Below, in pieces: positions 17,677 to 25,423 of a stretch of DNA of 64,000 bases (within the stretch, counting starts at the first letter, position 1; the number at the start of each line of letters is the position of its first letter). The notes under the pieces are model-generated. The model was not told the origin of the DNA and ran no database searches. It was given only the letters and a program-made list of their open reading frames with translations. This stretch comes from Roseiarcus sp963832305 (GTDB lineage: Bacteria > Pseudomonadota > Alphaproteobacteria > Rhizobiales > Beijerinckiaceae). Made by a program: the position numbers and the translations under genes. The stretch lies in the NCBI GenBank assembly GCA_963832305.1, contig CAWHTU010000006.1, positions 1-64,000 of the forward strand, given 5' to 3'.

Positions 17677-19686
17677 ATGGCCACCAGCGCTCAAATTCAG
17701 ATCATCCGCAACGCCAACCCCGGCGCGATACTGCCGGGGATTGACGCGCCCACCGGCAATCCCGATCCGGTGTCGTCGCTGACGAGCCTCACTCAGATCA
17801 CGCAAAACGCCAAGGGGTCGCCTTATTATTACAGTCCGACCGCCAACATTGTCTACGTGACGCAGAATGGCGCCGTTCTGAGCGGAATCAACTTCGGCAC
17901 GGCGAGCCTGGCGATCGAGGCCAATAATGTGACTGTCCAGGACAGCACATTCGCATCGAAGGCGGGTTTCTACACGGTTCTCCAATTGGGGAGCTACAGC
18001 GGGGCGACAATTGAAAACTGCACGTTCCAAGGCTCCGGGGCGCCGACCGACACCAATGTTTGGATTACGGCGTCGACGAGCATAACCATAAAAGACAACA
18101 CTTTCCTTGACTCGCCGACCGATGCAATCGATTTCGCTGGAGGCGTCATCACTGGAAATTACTTCAGTGGCGCGGGTTTTTTGCCGGGAGCGCATGCCGA
18201 TGCAATCCAAGAGCTCGGTGCTGGCGGGCCGACCACTATCACCGACAATTTCATCGACGGGACCTGGAACCCCAGCGCTCCCGCCAATGCGAATAGCGAC
18301 ATTCGTATAGTTGCCCAAGGCAGCAATATCAGCAATGTGAACATATCGGGTAATTATCTGCTTGGGGGAGTCTACACCCTCGAACTTGGCACCGCCGGCA
18401 ACACGAGCTACACGTTCACCAATTCTGCGGTCAACAATAATTACATCGGGTTTGCCGAGTTTGGCCCCTATTATGGCGCCATTCAAAACTACGTGACTCT
18501 TCAAGGAAATACGCTGGTCTCCTATGCGAATCCGGCCTCTTCGGCCCAGGCGCTTGCCGCTTACAAGAAGACCGCCATGCAGCCGTCGCATGTGATCGCC
18601 GCGACCACCGCCGGCCAAGGCCTCATCAGTACCGCATCGGCCCCGACCACGCTGTTAGGCAACAACCTTGCAACGAGCTTCACCGGATCGACCAATGAAA
18701 CCAATTTCGTGAGCGGGTACGGCGCGCACGGCCTGCGTGGAGGCGAAGGAGCGAACATCTACACCTACCTCGCCATTTCGGATTCAACCTACAACCAACA
18801 CGACGTTATCTCGAATTTTGATCCGGCCAAGGACGTCATTGACCTGAGCCGCATCGACGCCAACGTAGCGAGCCCCGGCCTCCAGCATTTTACCTTCATC
18901 GGCGACGCCCCGTTCAGCGGAACCGGCGCCCAGGTGCGCTATCAGCTGAATCCAGCGACCAACTTGACTGATATCGAGGCTGACCTGGCTGGCGATTCCG
19001 GCAATTATTATCCCGATTTCGAAATCGTGGTCGCGGGACTAACGCCTCTGACCGCCGCCAACTTCGCCCTGACGGCGGCTCAGTCGGCTGCGGACATCGT
19101 AAATGGGGCTGCGCTGACCGAAACCAAAGTTCAAACGCCGACCGGTGCGCCGACGGAATACGCCTACACGGGCGTCCAGGGAAAGAGCTACTCTTCCTAC
19201 GAGGTCTTTGACGTCGCCAACAATGGATTTCTCCTGGTCGGGGCGGACGACTTGAACCTCAGCTCGACCAAAGACCAGCTCCGCCTTTTCGAGCCCGGCA
19301 TCACTGTCACCAGGGGCGGCGGCGCAGAAACCCTTCAGGTTGGGACGGCCGCCGCGGATACGGTCGTCTATCATGCCACCCAGGTTGTTGACGCCACCAG
19401 CAGCGGGTCCGAGCATTTCGTCTTCACGACCGGGTTCGGCAGCGAGACGATCCAGGGATTTGCGGCCTCGGGAACGACCCCGGACACGATCCAGTTGGCG
19501 ACGTCCTCGTTCTCCTATCTCACCGCCGGAATGACCCAGGCGCAGGACCTCGCGGCGGTCCTCGCCAAGTCCACCGAAAACGCGACCGGGCTCAGGATCG
19601 CCGACTCGAACGGCGACAGCCTCACCCTTGCGGGGCTGACCGCGGCGACGATCGCCGCCAATCCAAGCGTGGTCACGTTCGCCTGA
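17677..19686 (+). CDS. secreted beta-helix protein with serralysin-type C-terminal domain
   Basis: A 669-residue protein without an N-terminal signal peptide. Residues about 60-320 form a right-handed parallel beta-helix: short repeating strands with Asn ladders such as VTVQDSTFASKAGF, ATIENCTFQGSG, ITIKDNTFLDSP and VNISGNYLLGG. Residues about 365-470 match the C-terminal domain of serralysin-like metalloproteases (HDVISNFDPAKDVIDLSRID, later YYPDFEIVVAGL), usually the type I secretion part. A further repeat-rich tail follows (LQVGTAAADTVVYHATQVVD). The fold fits polysaccharide lyases, epimerases or surface adhesins. Next to the exosortase/sugar-transferase genes it is probably an extracellular polysaccharide-modifying or binding protein; substrate unknown. 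Confidence 0.8.
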   Translation: MATSAQIQIIRNANPGAILPGIDAPTGNPDPVSSLTSLTQITQNAKGSPYYYSPTANIVYVTQNGAVLSGINFGTASLAIEANNVTVQDSTFASKAGFYTVLQLGSYSGATIENCTFQGSGAPTDTNVWITASTSITIKDNTFLDSPTDAIDFAGGVITGNYFSGAGFLPGAHADAIQELGAGGPTTITDNFIDGTWNPSAPANANSDIRIVAQGSNISNVNISGNYLLGGVYTLELGTAGNTSYTFTNSAVNNNYIGFAEFGPYYGAIQNYVTLQGNTLVSYANPASSAQALAAYKKTAMQPSHVIAATTAGQGLISTASAPTTLLGNNLATSFTGSTNETNFVSGYGAHGLRGGEGANIYTYLAISDSTYNQHDVISNFDPAKDVIDLSRIDANVASPGLQHFTFIGDAPFSGTGAQVRYQLNPATNLTDIEADLAGDSGNYYPDFEIVVAGLTPLTAANFALTAAQSAADIVNGAALTETKVQTPTGAPTEYAYTGVQGKSYSSYEVFDVANNGFLLVGADDLNLSSTKDQLRLFEPGITVTRGGGAETLQVGTAAADTVVYHATQVVDATSSGSEHFVFTTGFGSETIQGFAASGTTPDTIQLATSSFSYLTAGMTQAQDLAAVLAKSTENATGLRIADSNGDSLTLAGLTAATIAANPSVVTFA

Positions 19687-19715
19687 GACCGCCGCGGAGC
19701 CGGGGAGCCCGCCGA

Positions 19716-20243
19716 TCAGCCGGGACTGGCCGGGCTGGATTGCGCCCCGATCGCCCGAAGGCGGGAACGGCGGCGGAACGGCCAGGCGATGATGTGCGTC
19801 GCCGCCCAGCCCCAAAACGCGGCGAGGCCGGCGGCGGCGAGCGCGCCGAGCGTGAGCGGCGCGGCCGGTTCGTAGTCGTCGAGCGCGCTCTTCGCAATCT
19901 CGGGATCGAAGTTCCTGGCTACGACATAGAGGCGCGTCAGGGGGTTTCCCGACTCGATCGCCTGAAGCTGCTTGCTGAGTCGCTTCGCGCGGTCGATCGC
20001 CTCCGCCATATCCTCTCCGCGCTCGCGCGCCAGGGGGTCGGCGTTGTCCGCGAGCCGGTTCAGTCCCTCCGCCGGCGTGAGGTTCTGGCGCTGCGCCTCG
20101 GCGTCGAACTCGGCGATGATCCGATTGAGCTCGGCGAGCGCGCCGCCTAGGCGCTGTCGGTATTGCTGGGCGAATTCCGGCCCCTGTGAACCGATCAGTC
20201 CGGCAAGCACCGCGACCGCCAAGGCAAACCTGCGCGCAAACAT
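19716..20243 (-). CDS. DUF2937 family membrane protein
   Basis: About 175 residues, matching the DUF2937 pattern: an N-terminal hydrophobic segment, then GSQGPEFAQQYRQRLGGALA, a long helical region with RGEDMAEAIDRAKRLSKQL, and a second membrane segment near the C-terminus (TLGALAAAGLAAFWGWAATH). The function is unknown. I chose the Met at 20243 (MFARRFALAVAVLAG) because family members begin close to the hydrophobic segment; a longer start at 20273 is possible. It converges with the beta-helix gene and diverges from mog. Confidence 0.75.
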   Translation of the reverse strand: MFARRFALAVAVLAGLIGSQGPEFAQQYRQRLGGALAELNRIIAEFDAEAQRQNLTPAEGLNRLADNADPLARERGEDMAEAIDRAKRLSKQLQAIESGNPLTRLYVVARNFDPEIAKSALDDYEPAAPLTLGALAAAGLAAFWGWAATHIIAWPFRRRSRLRAIGAQSSPASPG

Positions 20244-20405
20244 CCGATATCCCGTTGGGCTCGCTGCAGACATAGTCGCGTAGGCTTCGGGCGTCGACCC
20301 GGCGGAAAGGAGGCCTGATTTTGCCGCCGCTCAGATGCCGCTATGGTGGCGAGGCCGCTCGCGCAAGGGGCGGCCAAGGCTGATTCCTGATCGCGAGGAT
20401 GTTCA

Positions 20406-20936
20406 TTGGCGGACATACCCATCGGCGTCGTGACCATTTCCGACCGCGCTTCGCGAGGCGTCTACGAGGATAAGGGGGGGCCTGGCATAGAGGCCGCGCT
20501 GGCCGACCTCATCATGACTCCGTGGCGGCCGGAGCGGAGGCTCGTGCCCGACGAGCGGCCGGCGATCGAGGCGGCGCTGATCGAGCTTTCTGACCGCGCC
20601 CGCTGCCCGTTGATCCTGACCACCGGCGGCACCGGGCCGGCGCAGCGCGACGTGACGCCGGAGGCGACCGAAGCGGTCTGCGACCGGCTGCTGCCCGGCT
20701 TCGGCGAACGGATGCGCTTCGTCAGCCTCGCGGAGGTCCCGACCGCGATCCTGTCGCGCCAGATCGCCGGCACGCGTCGCTCGAGCCTCATCATCAACCT
20801 TCCGGGCAAGCCGGCCGCGATCCGCACCTGCCTCGACGCGGTGTTCGCCGCCGTGCCCTATTGCATCGACCTCATCGGCGGCGACCGGCTGGAGACCAAC
20901 CCGCGTTTCTGCAAGGCGTTCCGGCCGAAGGCTTGA
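20406..20936 (+). CDS. mog: molybdopterin adenylyltransferase
   Basis: A 176-residue MogA-type protein that adenylates molybdopterin before metal insertion in molybdenum-cofactor synthesis. The MoCF-domain motifs are clear: IGVVTISDRASRGVYEDKGG at the N-terminus, LILTTGGTGPAQRDVTPEAT with the conserved GGTG, and later SLIINLPGKPAAIRTCLDAV. The start is a TTG at 20406 preceded by GAGGA, and no ATG fits. Length matches the single-domain Mog class. No other molybdenum-cofactor gene is adjacent; proA follows 55 bases downstream. Confidence 0.93.
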   Translation: MADIPIGVVTISDRASRGVYEDKGGPGIEAALADLIMTPWRPERRLVPDERPAIEAALIELSDRARCPLILTTGGTGPAQRDVTPEATEAVCDRLLPGFGERMRFVSLAEVPTAILSRQIAGTRRSSLIINLPGKPAAIRTCLDAVFAAVPYCIDLIGGDRLETNPRFCKAFRPKA

Positions 20937-20991
20937 GGGCTTAGGGAAAGTCATGGCGAACCGGGGTCACATCCGTTAGGCTCCATGTGTT

Positions 20992-22284
20992 ATGTCCGCC
21001 GCCGTCCAGATCAAAGAACCCGAAACCGACGTCCGCGCCGCGATGCGCGAAATCGGACGCGAGGCGCGCGCCGCGGCGCGCGAGCTCGCCAACGCGACGG
21101 ACGACCAGAAGAACCGCGCGCTTCACGCCGCAGCGCGGCTCCTGCGCGAGCGCGCCGCCGGAATTCTCTCCGCCAACGTTCTCGATCTCGGTGCGGCGCG
21201 CGCGAAGGACCTGAGCCCGGCCTTGATCGACCGGCTCGCCCTCGATCCCGGCCGCATCGAGGCAATCGCGCGCGGGCTTGAAGAGGTCGCCGCGTTGCCC
21301 GATCCGGTCGGCCGGGTGCTGGCGACTTTCACCCGCCCCAATGGCCTCGTCATCGAACGGGTGGCGACGCCGCTCGGCGTCGTCGGCGTCATCTACGAGA
21401 GCCGGCCGAACGTCACCGCCGACGCCGGGGCGCTGTGCCTCAAGAGCGGCAACGCGGTGGTCCTGCGCGGCGGCTCGGACAGTTTCCATTCGTCGGCCGC
21501 CATCCATGCCTGCCTCGTCGAGGGCCTCAAGGAAGCGGGCCTGCCCGAGGCGGCGATTTCGCGGGCGCCCTCCGCTTCGCGCGAGGCGGTCGGCGAGATG
21601 CTCAGCGGCCTCGGCGGCGCGCTCGACGTCATCGTGCCGCGCGGGGGAAAGAGCCTGGTCGACCGGGTTCAGCGCGAGGCCCGTGTGCCGGTGTTCGCGC
21701 ATCTCGAAGGCGTCGTCCATGTCTATGTCGACCGGGCGGCGGATCTCGACAAGGCGAGGCAGATCGTCGTCAACGCCAAGATGCGGCGCACCGGAGTGTG
21801 CGGCGCCGCCGAGACTCTTCTGGTGCATCGCGCCGCCGCTCGGCGGATGCTGGGGCCGCTGATCGAAGCGTTGATCGAGGCGGGCTGCGCGGTGCGCGGC
21901 GACAAGACCGCGCAACAGGCGGACCCTCGCGTGACTCCAGCGAGCGAAGAGGACTGGCGCACGGAATATCTCGACGCGATCATCGCGGTGCGCGTCGTCG
22001 ACAGCCTCGAAGCGGCGATCGACCACATCGAGACCTATGGCTCGCATCACACCGACTGCATCGTCACCGAGGACAGGGCCGCCGCCGAGCGGTTCCTTGG
22101 GCAAGTCGACTCGGCGATCGTCATCCACAACGCCTCGACCCAGTTCGCCGACGGGGGCGAGTTCGGCTTCGGGGCCGAAATCGGCATCGCGACCGGGCGG
22201 ATGCATGCGCGCGGACCAGTCGGCGTCGAGCAGCTCTGCAGCTTCAAGTACCGGGTGCGCGGCGACGGGCAGGTCCGGGCGTAA
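20992..22284 (+). CDS. proA: gamma-glutamyl phosphate reductase
   Basis: A 430-residue NADPH-dependent reductase converting gamma-glutamyl phosphate to glutamate semialdehyde, the second step of proline synthesis. Landmarks: PLGVVGVIYESRPNVTADAG, LCLKSGNAVVLRGGSDSFHS, the DVIVPRGGKSLVDRVQ block, the catalytic Cys region KMRRTGVCGAAETLLVH, and the end block STQFADGGEFGFGAEIGI then TGRMHARGPVGVEQL. Length is normal. The ATG at 20992 was chosen because upstream in-frame sequence lacks family similarity. proB and obg, common partners, are not present here. Confidence 0.97.
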   Translation: MSAAVQIKEPETDVRAAMREIGREARAAARELANATDDQKNRALHAAARLLRERAAGILSANVLDLGAARAKDLSPALIDRLALDPGRIEAIARGLEEVAALPDPVGRVLATFTRPNGLVIERVATPLGVVGVIYESRPNVTADAGALCLKSGNAVVLRGGSDSFHSSAAIHACLVEGLKEAGLPEAAISRAPSASREAVGEMLSGLGGALDVIVPRGGKSLVDRVQREARVPVFAHLEGVVHVYVDRAADLDKARQIVVNAKMRRTGVCGAAETLLVHRAAARRMLGPLIEALIEAGCAVRGDKTAQQADPRVTPASEEDWRTEYLDAIIAVRVVDSLEAAIDHIETYGSHHTDCIVTEDRAAAERFLGQVDSAIVIHNASTQFADGGEFGFGAEIGIATGRMHARGPVGVEQLCSFKYRVRGDGQVRA

Positions 22285-22644
22285 GGCGGGCGGGCGCGGC
22301 CTTGAGCCAAGGCCCGCGCAAAATTTAGCCAAATCGAGCAAAGCCCAGCCAAGGCGGAGCAGAAGACATCCAAGGAAAAGGCTTGGATAGCCTTTGATCG
22401 CCTTGGCGGGATTGCGCCTTTTCAAAGGGTTACGTTGACCCCCAGGGCTGAAAGTCTTTTTCCAAAAGATCATTTTCGTCTTGTCGTTTGTCGTGGGCGT
22501 CCGCGTCGATGGCGTCAGCCCGCCTTGGAACGGTTGTGACCTCGATCGCAAGATTCATGGCGAGCGGATCATACTCCTTGTTTTGGTTTGCAGAAAGAAA
22601 ATGTTACGAAAACGGGAATTCCGCAGACGTTCGCTGGACGTCCG
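22285..22644. other. intergenic between convergent proA and cupin genes
   Basis: About 360 bases with no convincing gene. It contains several short imperfect repeats of AGCCAA and AAGGC type around 22300-22440, which could fold into hairpins ending transcription from both sides, but no clean stem plus T-run stands out. Confidence 0.4.
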
Positions 22645-22995
22645 TCAAATCGTCGTTTTGACCACGGCGGTCGCCGGATCCCCGGTGTTGGGCGTTCCCG
22701 CCGGCTCGATCAGCAGAAGGTGGACCTCGTCAGCCGCGACCGGGCAGTGTTCGACGCCTTTCGGGACGACGTAAAGATCGCCGGGTCCGAGCTCAACGTC
22801 GCCGCGCCTCATCCTGATCGTGAGCTTTCCCTTCACGACATAAAAGAAGTCGTCGGTATCAGGGTGCGAATGCCAGACGAATTCGCCCTTGAGCTTGACC
22901 ACCATGACATCGTGGCCATTGAACGTGGCGACGATCTTGGGCGACCAGTGTTCGGAAAACAGGCTGAGCTTGCTGGCGAGATTGATTGCGGTCAC
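22645..22995 (-). CDS. cupin-domain protein
   Basis: A 116-residue single-domain cupin. The first cupin motif is visible in EFVWHSHPDTDDFFYVVKG, which supplies two histidines and an acidic metal ligand, and the second in GDLYVVPKGVEHCPVAADE, with the third histidine. Such proteins are metal-dependent isomerases, dioxygenases or binding proteins; the substrate cannot be predicted. The start is GTG at 22995 with AGGGAG just upstream. It is divergent from the PadR-type regulator gene 320 bases away, so the two may be co-regulated. Confidence 0.85.
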   Translation of the reverse strand: MTAINLASKLSLFSEHWSPKIVATFNGHDVMVVKLKGEFVWHSHPDTDDFFYVVKGKLTIRMRRGDVELGPGDLYVVPKGVEHCPVAADEVHLLLIEPAGTPNTGDPATAVVKTTI

Positions 22996-23041
22996 GCACG
23001 GCTCCCTTTTGCAGCGGCGAACATCCGATCACGGTCTATCG

Positions 23042-23179
23042 CGTCATGGCCGGGCTTGTCCCGGCAATCCACGGGGTTCGGCGATCGAAAGCAGGGAACG
23101 GAAGAACTGCGCTACTCCAATGTGAGCGCATTCTTCGCGGCGGCGTCGCGTAGATGGCCGGGACAGCCCGGCCATGACG
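23042..23179. repeat. interspersed inverted-repeat element
   Basis: The left arm at 23042-23065 (CGTCATGGCCGGGCTTGTCC...) and the right arm at 23157-23179 are reverse complements except for one base. This is the common Hyphomicrobiales intergenic repeat that reads 'catggccgggcttgtcccgg'. It lies between the cupin and PadR genes. Confidence 0.8.
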
Positions 23180-23254
23180 GTAACCCCCAACACGACTGCG
23201 AAAAGCCACGAGAGCCAAAAATTGTTGGCGGCGCCTCTTGCGTGGCCCCATCGG

Positions 23255-23291
23255 AAGATATATCTTGCTGTGCGACATATCGTGATATGTC
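23255..23291 (+). promoter_or_regulatory. two palindromic operators upstream of the PadR gene
   Basis: AAGATATATCTT at 23255-23266 is a perfect 12-bp palindrome. GACATATCGTGATATGTC at 23274-23291 is a perfect 8-bp inverted repeat with a 2-bp centre. Both contain ATATC/GATAT halves, and their centres are 22 bp apart, about two helical turns. They lie 25-60 bases before the PadR start, the expected site for autoregulation by a PadR/YqjI dimer. Confidence 0.75.
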
Positions 23292-23315
23292 TTAGGAACA
23301 GAGAGGAGTACAACA

Positions 23316-23882
23316 ATGTTCCATCGTCATTTTGACGATCATATCCGCCATGGACACGGCGGTTTCGGGCGCGGGCCGTTCGGCGGCTGGCGCGGGCGCC
23401 ATGGCGGCGGATTCGAGCGCCGCGAGGGCCGGATGTTCGACGGCGGCGAGCTCCGGCTCGTGATCCTCAGGCTGGTGGCGGAAAAGCCCCGCTACGGCTA
23501 CGAGATCATCAAGGACCTCGGCGAGCGGGTCGGCGGCGAATATTCGCCGAGCCCCGGCGTCGTCTATCCGACGCTGACCATGCTCGAGGAGATGGGCTAT
23601 GCGAGCGCGAGCCAGGACCCGCAGGGGCGCAAGCTCTATACGCTGACGCCCGAAGGCGAGAAGGTCCTCGCCGACAACAAGGCCCAGATCGACGCCATTT
23701 TCGCGCGCTTCGGCGAGAGCGACGAAGGCCGGTTCGCGGGCTTCGTCTCGGTCAAGCGGGCGTTGCTCAACCTGCGCGCCACGCTGCGCCTGCGCCTGCG
23801 CGGCCGGGCTGCGACGCCGGAGCAGATCCAGGCGATCGTCGACGCCCTCGACGCCGCAGCGAAGGCGATCGAGCGGGTTTGA
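23316..23882 (+). CDS. PadR family regulator, YqjI-like with His/Gly/Arg-rich N-terminus
   Basis: A 188-residue winged-helix repressor. The first 40 residues (starting MFHRHFDDHIRHGHGGFGRG) are rich in His, Gly and Arg, like the metal-binding leader of E. coli YqjI, a nickel-responsive PadR protein. The DNA-binding domain then matches that branch closely: GELRLVILRLVAEKPRYGYE, SPSPGVVYPTLTMLEEMGY and GRKLYTLTPEGEKVLADN. A helical dimerisation tail follows. The ATG at 23316 has a strong GAGGAG site. Two palindromes upstream suggest autoregulation. Metal response is inferred from the leader composition only. Likely targets are itself and perhaps the divergent cupin gene. Confidence 0.88.
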   Translation: MFHRHFDDHIRHGHGGFGRGPFGGWRGRHGGGFERREGRMFDGGELRLVILRLVAEKPRYGYEIIKDLGERVGGEYSPSPGVVYPTLTMLEEMGYASASQDPQGRKLYTLTPEGEKVLADNKAQIDAIFARFGESDEGRFAGFVSVKRALLNLRATLRLRLRGRAATPEQIQAIVDALDAAAKAIERV

Positions 23883-23928
23883 GGCGCGCGCCCTGTAGGG
23901 CCGGGTCGCCGACCCGGCAGGGACGGGG

Positions 23929-25260
23929 TCAGCGGGCCGCCTGCAACAAACGGTTGACGCCGAGCCCGCTTGCGCCGTCAATCTTCGCAAGCCGCGAGGC
24001 GTCAGCGAAGCAATCCAGCGAAGCAATCCATCCCATGGCGCTAGGCGAGAGTAGGGTACGGGTCCCTCCAGTCCGGATTGGCCAGGATGTATACGCACGG
24101 CTCGCGGGGCATGGGGCTCGCTCGTTCACGCGGAATGACTGGGGCGGCAGGGATGGATTGCTTCGTCGCCATAGCCCGTCGGGAGACGGGCGTCTCTCGA
24201 CGCCCAGTGGCGCCTCGCAATGACGAATCCCTTCCGCCGCTGGCGTCACGCCTGAATCAGAAAGCTCAGTCGCGGCGCCGCCGGCGGCGCTCGACCGCTG
24301 GGCGGCCTCGATCGCCAGCGCGCACATCACCGCCTCGTCGATATTGCTCGCGCCCCGGCCCGCGACGGCTGCGAGAAAATCGTCCGCGACCCCGCCGAAC
24401 CAGTCCGGATGGTGCGATCCTTCCGATAGCGGCGGCGACGTCCAGCGACGCTCCCGCCCATTGGATCTGAAGACGACAGAGCCGCCGGTGACGCGGATCT
24501 CGCCCTGATCCCCGTCGATCTCGATCGCGTTCGACCGCTCGTCGGCGGCCCAGGTCAGAAAGATCCGGCTCAGGCCGGACGCCGTCCGCAAGTCGAGCGT
24601 GGCCGTGTCCTCGAGCGGCTGGTCGTGGAAACGGCGGGTTTCGAGCCGCGCCGAGACGCTCGAGGGGACGCCGCCCCAGCGGGCGACGCAATAGAGCGCA
24701 TGCCAGCCGTGATCGAAAAGGACGCCGCCGCCGGCGAGTTTCGGATCGACGCGCCAGTTGGCGACGCCAGGTGCGGTGACGGCGGTCGCCGGCTGCGTCC
24801 TGAGTGTTTGCCAGCGCACCGATCGGACGGCGCCGATCGCGCCCTCGTCGATGAGCGCCGAGACCTTCAGGCAGATCGGCGCCTTTAGCCAATTGTGAAC
24901 CGTGTGGAGGACGCGCCCCGCGCGGGCGGCGGCCGACTTGCGGCGGATCGCCTCCGCCGCTTCCGTGACGAGCGGCTTCTCGCTCAGCACATGAAGGCCG
25001 GCGTCGAGCGCGCGTGCGATGATCTCGGCATGGCTGCCCGGCGGCGCGCAGACGTCGACGAAGTCGAGCCGTTCGCGCAGCAAGAGATCATCAACCGTAT
25101 CGAACCATCGGCCATTCGGGCAGGCGTCGAGAAACGCACCCCGGCGGGACGCGGCGGCGTCGGTCGCAGCGACGATCCGGACATCGTCGCGGGTGCGCCA
25201 GCCGGGCATGTGCCCATTGGCTGCGACATTGCCGAAGCCGATGAACGCTCCCCTCAGCAC
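23929..25260 (-). CDS. Gfo/Idh/MocA family oxidoreductase with a repeat-derived C-terminal tail
   Basis: An NAD(P)-dependent oxidoreductase of the sugar/inositol dehydrogenase family. The Rossmann motif is AFIGFGNVAANGHMPGW, the family EKP motif is in HVLSEKPLVTEAAEAI, and the substrate-domain catalytic His region is LFDHGWHALYC. The domain normally ends near residue 345 (NIDEAVMCALAIEAAQRS). The remaining roughly 95 residues are translated from an interspersed repeat (24019-24165 and flanks) and include the tell-tale RPSPDGLWRRSNP and YTSWPIRTGGTRTLL, so the original stop has probably been lost. It lies downstream of the inositol-phosphate/aminotransferase genes on the same strand, which suggests a cyclitol or sugar substrate. 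Confidence 0.85.
   Translation of the reverse strand: MLRGAFIGFGNVAANGHMPGWRTRDDVRIVAATDAAASRRGAFLDACPNGRWFDTVDDLLLRERLDFVDVCAPPGSHAEIIARALDAGLHVLSEKPLVTEAAEAIRRKSAAARAGRVLHTVHNWLKAPICLKVSALIDEGAIGAVRSVRWQTLRTQPATAVTAPGVANWRVDPKLAGGGVLFDHGWHALYCVARWGGVPSSVSARLETRRFHDQPLEDTATLDLRTASGLSRIFLTWAADERSNAIEIDGDQGEIRVTGGSVVFRSNGRERRWTSPPLSEGSHHPDWFGGVADDFLAAVAGRGASNIDEAVMCALAIEAAQRSSAAGGAATELSDSGVTPAAEGIRHCEAPLGVERRPSPDGLWRRSNPSLPPQSFRVNERAPCPASRAYTSWPIRTGGTRTLLSPSAMGWIASLDCFADASRLAKIDGASGLGVNRLLQAAR
24019..24165. repeat. interspersed repeat with 16-bp perfect arms
   Basis: CGAAGCAATCCATCCC at 24019-24034 and its exact reverse complement at 24150-24165 enclose sequence typical of rhizobial intergenic repeats (ccggattggccaggatgtat). 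The similar sequence runs from about 23990 to 24225. The element overlaps the 3' end of the oxidoreductase gene. Confidence 0.8.
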
Positions 25261-25266
25261 CGCGCC

Positions 25267-25407
25267 TCTTCTCCCTCCGGGAGAAGGTGTCGCCGAAGGC
25301 GACGGATGAGGGATTCGCCGTGAATTGCGCCGCTTCGCGACGCGCCCTCATCCGGCCGCGCGTTCCGCGCGTCCACCTTCTCCCCAAGGGAGAAGGGGGC
25401 CCGCGCC
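25267..25407. repeat. interspersed repeat (CTTCTCCC...GGGAGAAGG type)
   Basis: A left part with CTCCCTCCGGGAGAAGGTG and CGGATGAGGG, and a right part with CCCTCATCCGG and CACCTTCTCCCCAAGGGAG, form nested inverted repeats. This is a well-known Hyphomicrobiales intergenic element. It separates the aminotransferase gene from the oxidoreductase gene. Confidence 0.8.
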
Positions 25408-25423
25408 GCGTGAAGCGCCTCGC

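Noticed and set aside
24078..24470. 130-codon plus-strand frame after the PadR gene
   Set aside because: It is made of interspersed-repeat sequence and the complement of the oxidoreductase gene.
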